This document shows, in pieces, positions 58,381 through 64,000 of a stretch of DNA of 64,000 nt (position 1 is its first letter; each line of letters starts with the position of its first letter). The stretch comes from Roseibium sediminicola (GTDB lineage Bacteria > Pseudomonadota > Alphaproteobacteria > Rhizobiales > Stappiaceae). A program made the position numbers and the translations under genes. The DNA lies in the NCBI RefSeq assembly GCF_023156505.1, contig NZ_JALNMJ010000002.1:62001-126000 (forward strand). Reading direction: 5' to 3'. The notes beneath the pieces were generated by a model. The model did no database searches. It saw only the letters and a program-made list of their open reading frames with translations, and was not told the origin of the DNA.

Positions 58381-59942
58381 TGATTGACTGGCCAATTCTG
58401 TCACTCACAACCTTCTTGCCGCTGCTCGGGGTGCTGTTCATCCTGCTGGTTCCCGGCAATGACGAGGGCAGCAAGAAAAACATCCGCATGGTCGCCCTTG
58501 TGACCACGTCGGTGACCTTCCTGCTGTCGCTGTTCATCTGGGGCAATTTCGACTACGCCAATCCGGGCTTCCAGTTCCTGGAGGAAAAGGACTGGCTGCC
58601 GAGCGGCATCGCCGCGCATCTCGGCGTCGAGGACATCAAGTATCGCATGGGCGTTGACGGCATTTCCGTGCTGTTCGTGATCCTGACCACCTTCCTGATG
58701 CCTTTCTGTATCCTGGCCTCCTGGGAAAGCATCCAGAAGCGCGTCAAGGAATACATGATCGCCTTCCTGGTGCTGGAAACGCTGATGATCGGCGTCTTCT
58801 GCGCCCTCGACCTGGTGGTGTTCTACGTCTTCTTCGAGGCCGGCCTGATCCCGATGTTCCTGATCATCGGCGTCTGGGGCGGTGCCCGCAGGGTCTACGC
58901 TTCCTACAAGTTCTTCCTCTACACGCTGCTCGGCTCGGTGCTGATGCTGATCGCGATCATGGCGATGTACTGGACGGCCAAGACCTCCAATATTGCCGAC
59001 CTTGTTGCCAGCAACGCGTTTCCGCCGGAAATGCAGACCTGGCTCTGGATCGCCTTCTTCGCCAGCTTCGCGGTGAAGATGCCGATGTGGCCGGTGCATA
59101 CCTGGTTGCCGGATGCGCACGTGGAAGCGCCCACGGCGGGGTCCGTGATCCTGGCCGGCATTCTGCTGAAGCTCGGCGGCTATGGCTTCCTGCGCTTTTC
59201 GCTGCCGATGTTCCCGGTCGCGTCCGACATGTTCGCGCCGATGATCTACACGCTCTCCATTGTGGCGATCATCTACACCTCGCTGGTGGCGCTGGCGCAG
59301 GAGGACATCAAGAAACTGATCGCCTATTCGTCCGTGGCGCATATGGGCTATGTCACCATGGGCATCTTCACGATGACCGAGCAGGGCGTCCAGGGCGGCA
59401 TCTTCCAGATGCTTTCGCACGGCATCGTGTCCGGCGCGCTGTTCCTGTGTGTCGGCGTGATCTACGACCGGATGCACACCCGAGAGATCGCCGCCTATGG
59501 CGGCCTGGTCAACCGGATGCCGAAATACGCGGTTGCGTTCCTGATCTTCACCATGGCCAATGTGGGCCTGCCGGGCACTTCAGGCTTCGTCGGTGAAATC
59601 CTGACGCTGATGGGCGCGTTCCAGGTCAACACCTGGGTGGCGTTCTTCGCGACCACCGGCGTGATCCTGTCGGCGGCCTATGCGCTCTACCTTTATCGCC
59701 GCGTCGTCTTCGGCGCGCTGGAGAAGGAAAGCCTGAAGTCGATGCTCGACCTGAATCTCCGGGAAAAGGCCATCCTGCTGCCAATGGTGGTGCTGACGAT
59801 CTTCTTCGGCTTCTACCCGATGGCGATCCTGGATGTGACCCAGGGCGCCGTCGACAATCTCATCACCCATTACACTGCGGCGCTTGACGCAGCCGGGGTC
59901 ACCCAGCACGCCGCGACGGCCGCCGCCGCGGCCGCCCACTAA
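58380..59942 (+). CDS. nuoM: NADH-quinone oxidoreductase subunit M
   Basis: A 520-residue antiporter-like pump subunit. The pump motifs are [22 protein letters not shown] (Glu), the [29 protein letters not shown] region (Lys/His) and [18 protein letters not shown]. Overlap with nuoL by one base points to coupled translation. The Ala-rich C-terminus is unremarkable. Confidence 0.97.
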   Translation: MIDWPILSLTTFLPLLGVLFILLVPGNDEGSKKNIRMVALVTTSVTFLLSLFIWGNFDYANPGFQFLEEKDWLPSGIAAHLGVEDIKYRMGVDGISVLFVILTTFLMPFCILASWESIQKRVKEYMIAFLVLETLMIGVFCALDLVVFYVFFEAGLIPMFLIIGVWGGARRVYASYKFFLYTLLGSVLMLIAIMAMYWTAKTSNIADLVASNAFPPEMQTWLWIAFFASFAVKMPMWPVHTWLPDAHVEAPTAGSVILAGILLKLGGYGFLRFSLPMFPVASDMFAPMIYTLSIVAIIYTSLVALAQEDIKKLIAYSSVAHMGYVTMGIFTMTEQGVQGGIFQMLSHGIVSGALFLCVGVIYDRMHTREIAAYGGLVNRMPKYAVAFLIFTMANVGLPGTSGFVGEILTLMGAFQVNTWVAFFATTGVILSAAYALYLYRRVVFGALEKESLKSMLDLNLREKAILLPMVVLTIFFGFYPMAILDVTQGAVDNLITHYTAALDAAGVTQHAATAAAAAAH

Positions 59943-59965
59943 GGTTTCGAGGACGAGACAGAGCC

Positions 59966-61405
59966 ATGTCAGACATGACCCAACTGCCAGATCTCATGCC
60001 GGTTCTGCCGGAGATCATCCTGGCCCTCGGAGCGATGGTGCTGCTGATGATCGGTGCCTTTGGGGGCAAGGGCGTCAGCTACGCGGTGTTCGGCGGTGCC
60101 ATGGGGCTTCTCGGCGGCACCTTCCTGGTGCTGCTGTTTGTGCCGTCCTATGGCGAGACCTTTGGCGGATCCTTCGTTCTTGACGATTTCGCCTATCTCC
60201 TGAAACTCCTGGTGCTGGCGGGCTCGTTCTTTGCCATCGCCATGTCCTGGGCCTATGCCAAGAGCCAGTCCTTCGACCATTTCGAGTATCCGATCCTGAT
60301 CGTGCTGGCGACGCTCGGCATGATGCTGATGCTGTCGGCCAACGACATGATCGCGCTGTATCTTGGCCTCGAGCTGCAGAGCCTGTCTCTCTATGTGGTC
60401 GCCGCGATCAACCGGGACAGCGTGCGCTCGACGGAAGCGGGCCTGAAATACTTCGTCCTCGGCGCGCTGTCCTCCGGCATGCTGCTCTACGGCATGTCGC
60501 TGGTCTACGGCTTCTCCGGCCAGATCGCCTTTTCCGGCATTGCCGAGGCGCTCACCCACGAAGGCGCATCCATTGGTCTCGTGATCGGTCTGACCTTCAT
60601 CCTGGCCGGTCTTGCTTTCAAGATCTCGGCCGTGCCGTTCCACATGTGGACGCCGGATGTCTATGAAGGCGCGCCGACCCCGGTCACCGCCTTCCTGGCC
60701 GCCGCGCCGAAAGTGGCCGCCATGGGCATGCTGGTGCGCATCGTGATCGAGGCGTTCCAGCCGGTCACCAGCGAGTGGCAGCAGATCGTCGTCTTTGTCT
60801 CGATTGCCTCCATGGCACTCGGCGCCTTTGCCGCGATCGGCCAGCGCAACCTGAAGCGGCTGATGGCCTATTCCTCGATCGGTCACATGGGTTATGCCCT
60901 GGTCGGTCTGGCGGCCGGAACGCAGACGGGTGTCGAAGGTGTGATCTTCTACATGATCGCCTATCTCGGCATGACCCTCGGCGTCTTCGCCTGCATCCTT
61001 TCCATGCGCCGCAAGGACGGCATGGTCGAGGAAATCAGCGATCTCGCGGGTCTCTCACAGACAAACCTGCCGATGGCGATCCTGCTGGGCCTCTTGATGT
61101 TCTCGCTTGCCGGCATTCCGCCGCTGGTCGGTTTCTTCGGCAAGTGGTACGTCTTTGTCGCCGCCGTCGAGGCCGGTCTTTATCCGCTCGCCGTGATCGG
61201 TGTGCTGATGTCGGTGGTCGGTGCCTATTATTACCTCCGGATCGTCAAGATCATGTTCTTCGACGAACCGGTCGAAGCCTTCGAGCGCATGCCGATGGAG
61301 CTGAAGGTCGTGCTCGGGCTGTCCAGCCTGTTCGTGATCTTCTTCTGGCTGGCGCCGGGACAGGTGGTGACTGCCGCCAGTGCGGCAGCGGCATCGCTGT
61401 TCTGA
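59966..61405 (+). CDS. nuoN: NADH-quinone oxidoreductase subunit N
   Basis: A 479-residue antiporter-like subunit and last nuo gene. Motifs: [20 protein letters not shown] (Glu), [35 protein letters not shown] (Lys), [24 protein letters not shown]. All 14 nuo genes are therefore present and intact. birA follows within nine bases. Confidence 0.97.
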   Translation: MSDMTQLPDLMPVLPEIILALGAMVLLMIGAFGGKGVSYAVFGGAMGLLGGTFLVLLFVPSYGETFGGSFVLDDFAYLLKLLVLAGSFFAIAMSWAYAKSQSFDHFEYPILIVLATLGMMLMLSANDMIALYLGLELQSLSLYVVAAINRDSVRSTEAGLKYFVLGALSSGMLLYGMSLVYGFSGQIAFSGIAEALTHEGASIGLVIGLTFILAGLAFKISAVPFHMWTPDVYEGAPTPVTAFLAAAPKVAAMGMLVRIVIEAFQPVTSEWQQIVVFVSIASMALGAFAAIGQRNLKRLMAYSSIGHMGYALVGLAAGTQTGVEGVIFYMIAYLGMTLGVFACILSMRRKDGMVEEISDLAGLSQTNLPMAILLGLLMFSLAGIPPLVGFFGKWYVFVAAVEAGLYPLAVIGVLMSVVGAYYYLRIVKIMFFDEPVEAFERMPMELKVVLGLSSLFVIFFWLAPGQVVTAASAAAASLF

Positions 61406-61413
61406 CCAGCGGC

Positions 61414-62187
61414 ATGACAGGTGGAAATCAGCAACGTCCGGCGCCCGGTGCGCCGGACTTTCGCTTTGAAGAGCATGTCAGCGTTGGCTCGACCAACACG
61501 CTGTGTTTCGAACGCGCCAACCACGGCGATGCCGGGCGGCTGTGGATCCGGGCGGACGAACAGACCGAAGGAAGGGGCAGGCGCGGCCGCGACTGGTCGT
61601 CTCCGGGTGGAAATCTTTTTACCAGCCTGCTTCTGATCGATCCCCAGCCTGCCGAGCGGATCGGCGAATTGCCCTTGGTGGCGGCTGTCGCCCTGGCCGA
61701 AGCCGTTGACAAAGCGGCCGGCACACTGCAACTGGTACAGTTGAAATGGCCAAACGACCTGCTGGTCGACGGCGCCAAGCTCTCCGGTATCCTCTTGGAG
61801 GCCGAAACGCTTGCCGACGGCAGGCGGGCGGTGGTCATCGGCTTCGGCGTGAATTGCGTATCTCATCCGGAGCTGACGCTTTATCAGGCAACGGACCTGA
61901 GAAGCCTTGGGTTTCAGGTGGGCGCGGACAGGTTGTTTGAGTGTCTTTCCGCGAGCCTTGCCGACAAACTGGCGCTGTGGGCGCAACCAGACGGTTTTGA
62001 GACCATCCGCAGGGGCTGGCTGAAACGCGCGGCCCATCTGGGCAGGCGGATCACGGTCAGGACAGCCCAGGAAGAATTGAACGGCATCTTTGCCGACTTG
62101 GATGCGCGCGGCCACCTGGTCTTGAAACAGGACGATGGCCGCACGCGCACCCTTTACGCGGGCGACGTGTTTTTACCCAGTGCATGA
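61414..62187 (+). CDS. birA: Biotin--[acetyl-CoA-carboxylase] ligase
   Basis: Attaches biotin to the lysine of AccB (K123 of the protein encoded at 4274) and other biotin enzymes. 257 residues. The catalytic motif is GRGRRGRDWSSPGGN; biotin/ATP-site residues continue in LKWPNDLLVDGAKLSGIL and GFGVNC, and a C-terminal SH3-like domain ends in TLYAGDVFL. There is no N-terminal helix-turn-helix, so it is a class I enzyme and cannot act as the biotin repressor. It starts eight bases after the nuoN stop and has only a weak ribosome binding site, so it probably relies on nuoN translation. Confidence 0.94.
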   Translation: MTGGNQQRPAPGAPDFRFEEHVSVGSTNTLCFERANHGDAGRLWIRADEQTEGRGRRGRDWSSPGGNLFTSLLLIDPQPAERIGELPLVAAVALAEAVDKAAGTLQLVQLKWPNDLLVDGAKLSGILLEAETLADGRRAVVIGFGVNCVSHPELTLYQATDLRSLGFQVGADRLFECLSASLADKLALWAQPDGFETIRRGWLKRAAHLGRRITVRTAQEELNGIFADLDARGHLVLKQDDGRTRTLYAGDVFLPSA

Positions 62188-62232
62188 CACTGCGGGGCGC
62201 ATCGCCTGTGCGCATGCTTAAAGGAGCAATCT

Positions 62233-63912
62233 ATGGCTTCGGCCAAAACAACTGACAAAGATATCGTCTTTCTGCCGCTCGGCGGTGTCGGCGAAATCGG
62301 CATGAATCTTGGCCTTTACGGCTATGGACCCGAAACCGACCGCACCTGGCTGATCGTCGATTGCGGCGTGAGTTTCGCAGGTCCCGACCTGCCGGGAATC
62401 GACGTGGTCGTCCCGGACATCAAGTTCCTGGAAGACGAGATCGACAACATTGCCGGCATGGTGATCACCCATGCCCATGAAGACCATTACGGCGCGATCC
62501 TGCATCTGTGGCCCTATCTGAAGGTTCCGGTCTATGCGACCGCCTTCACCGCCGGCTTGCTGGCCGCCAAGGCCGAAAGCGAACCGGGCGCCGAAGAGGT
62601 TCCCGTCACCGTCGTACGCCAGGGCGAGCGGCACAAGATCGGTCCGTTCGACGTCGAATTCGTCGCCATGGCCCATTCCATTCCCGAACCCTGTGCCCTG
62701 GCGATCCGAACGCCGGCGGGCATGGTGCTGCACACCGGTGACTGGAAGATCGATCCGACACCGGGTGTCGGCAAGCCCATCGACATGGACCGGCTGGCGG
62801 AGCTTGGCCGGGAAGGGGTGATGGCGCTGGTCTGCGACAGCACCAACGCGGTGCGCGACGGCGTCAGCCCGAGCGAAAAGGATGTGGCGGAAGAATTGAA
62901 GAAGGTGATGGCTGGCGCCAAGCACCGGATCGCCGTCACCACCTTTGCCTCGAACGTTGCCCGCATCCGGGCAATCGCGGAAGCTGCCGCCGCCAACGAC
63001 CGGGACGTTGTAGTGGTCGGGCGCTCGATGCACCGGGTGATCGAGGTCGCCGGCGAACTGGAATATCTCGAGGGCTTGCCCCAGTTCCGCGACGAAGAGG
63101 CCTATGGCTACCTGCCGCGGGAAAAGACCGTGTTGCTGTGCACCGGCTCGCAAGGCGAAGCCCGTGCGGCGCTGGCTCGGATTGCTGCGGGCGACCATCG
63201 CAACATAGCCCTTTCCAAGGGCGACATGGTGATCTTCTCTTCGCGCACCATTCCGGGCAACGAGAAGGAAGTCGGCGCGGTCATGAACAACCTGGCCGAC
63301 AAGGATGTCGAGATCATCACCGACCGGGACGCGCTGGTGCATGTGTCCGGCCACCCGCGCCGCGGCGAGCTGGAACAGCTCTACAAGCTGATCCAGCCGA
63401 AGGTCGTGCTGCCCGTGCATGGCGAACCGCTGCATCTGGGAGCGCATGCCGCATTCGCCAAGGCTCAGGGCGTTCCGGAAGTCGTACGCGGCAGGAACGG
63501 CGATATCATCCGCCTGACCGCCGGCAAGGCCGGCATCATCGATGAAGCCCCTTCCGGCATCATGGTGAAGGACGGCGACATCCTCGACGACCCGGAAGTG
63601 ACCGGTGTCAAGGAACGGCGCAAATTGTCCTATGCCGGCGCTGCCGTCATTGCGCTGGTCGTCAACCGGGCAGGGGACCTGCTCACCGATCCCCTGATCA
63701 CGTTGCTTGGCCTGCCCGACACAGACGATGACGGCGAGCCGATGGAGGACGTCGTCGCCAAGGCCGTGATCGGTGCGGTGACGAGCATCCCGAAGGCCCG
63801 GCGCAAGAACAAGGATCTTGTTGGCGAAGCCGCCCGGCGCGCCGCCCGCTCCGAGATCCTGGAGGTGTGGGGCAAAAAGACGCTCTGCAAGGTGATGGTG
63901 ACCCAACTATAG
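62233..63912 (+). CDS. rnj: Ribonuclease J
   Basis: A 559-residue metallo-beta-lactamase/beta-CASP nuclease with endo- and 5'-to-3' exonuclease activity on RNA. Zinc ligands lie in THAHEDH (H80, H82, D84, H85) and LHTGDWKID; the beta-CASP part runs from VCDSTNAVRDGVSPSE, with TTFASNVARI, LCTGSQGE and VHVSGHPRRGEL; the C-terminal domain dimerises. AAAGGAG precedes the ATG. Follows birA by 45 bases, as in many Hyphomicrobiales. Confidence 0.97.
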   Translation: MASAKTTDKDIVFLPLGGVGEIGMNLGLYGYGPETDRTWLIVDCGVSFAGPDLPGIDVVVPDIKFLEDEIDNIAGMVITHAHEDHYGAILHLWPYLKVPVYATAFTAGLLAAKAESEPGAEEVPVTVVRQGERHKIGPFDVEFVAMAHSIPEPCALAIRTPAGMVLHTGDWKIDPTPGVGKPIDMDRLAELGREGVMALVCDSTNAVRDGVSPSEKDVAEELKKVMAGAKHRIAVTTFASNVARIRAIAEAAAANDRDVVVVGRSMHRVIEVAGELEYLEGLPQFRDEEAYGYLPREKTVLLCTGSQGEARAALARIAAGDHRNIALSKGDMVIFSSRTIPGNEKEVGAVMNNLADKDVEIITDRDALVHVSGHPRRGELEQLYKLIQPKVVLPVHGEPLHLGAHAAFAKAQGVPEVVRGRNGDIIRLTAGKAGIIDEAPSGIMVKDGDILDDPEVTGVKERRKLSYAGAAVIALVVNRAGDLLTDPLITLLGLPDTDDDGEPMEDVVAKAVIGAVTSIPKARRKNKDLVGEAARRAARSEILEVWGKKTLCKVMVTQL

Positions 63913-64000
63913 TCCTTATAGGCCTCTACACAGCCAGGACCGGCTGCGGTAAAACCACGAAGGTTCATTCGGAGGCGGATCGTGAGGTCCGCCGCGAAGG
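63913..64000. other. Downstream of rnj, window edge
   Basis: 88 bases with no gene called. A short GGCGGA/TCCGCC inverted repeat lies at 63974-63993, but the sequence ends before any T-tract could be seen. Confidence 0.4.

Overview
The window is about 60% G+C chromosomal DNA from an alphaproteobacterium, most likely of the order Hyphomicrobiales (Rhizobiales); a Stappiaceae-like genome (Roseibium/Labrenzia type) is my best guess, without a database check. The grounds are gene content and order: an NDUFA12-type complex I accessory subunit, glnB-glnA, the run tig-clpP-clpX-lon-hup, a 14-gene nuo operon followed by birA and ribonuclease J, an RNase E with a long acidic insertion, and an RF2 carrying the alphaproteobacterial [13 protein letters not shown] signature. 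Nearly everything is core housekeeping DNA. I see no prophage, CRISPR array, secretion island or complete insertion sequence.

Layout. 0.4-7.4 kb: a CheY-like response regulator, the NDUFA12 homologue, a repeat-filled gap, then aat-accC-accB (fatty-acid synthesis) and a DsbA-like thiol oxidoreductase and M48 protease, all on the minus strand. 7.5-17.5 kb: an aminotransferase, rne with a structured leader, divergent amiC, a class A penicillin-binding protein, and prfB with its programmed +1 frameshift. 17.5-30.9 kb: a 270-bp MITE-like element, an M23 peptidase, a DUF455 ferritin-like protein, bcp, a 1,100-residue AsmA/DUF3971 protein, tyrS, a DUF4396 membrane protein, two tandem palindromic repeats, three small hypothetical genes, a P1-family peptidase, and glnB-glnA behind a sigma-54-type promoter. 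31-45 kb: NAD(P)HX repair enzyme, tRNA-Leu, the protein quality-control block (trigger factor, ClpP, ClpX, Lon) and HU, an unrecognised protein, a flavin amine oxidase, tRNA-Val, a Na/Pi cotransporter and two identical tRNA-Asp genes. 45.4-64 kb: nuoABC, a GFA-family gene, nuoDEFGH, a small two-helix membrane protein, nuoIJKLMN, birA and rnj.

How the genes connect. AccB (biotin carrier, 4.5 kb) is the expected substrate of BirA (61.4 kb) and partner of AccC. NDUFA12 (1.4 kb) is expected to join the complex I encoded 44 kb away. RNase E and RNase J, both global RNA-decay nucleases, are both here. GlnB and GlnA form the nitrogen-assimilation pair. AmiC, PBP1a and the M23 peptidase all act on peptidoglycan.

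The least explained items are two tandem CTAG-bounded palindromes upstream of the DUF4396 gene, the MITE lying two bases after the prfB stop codon, an unrecognised 217-residue protein, a 78-residue membrane protein overlapping nuoH, and a possible self-regulating leader of rne. I found no convincing evidence of a wholly new multi-gene system. All calls come from reading the sequence and translations; no alignment or folding program was run.
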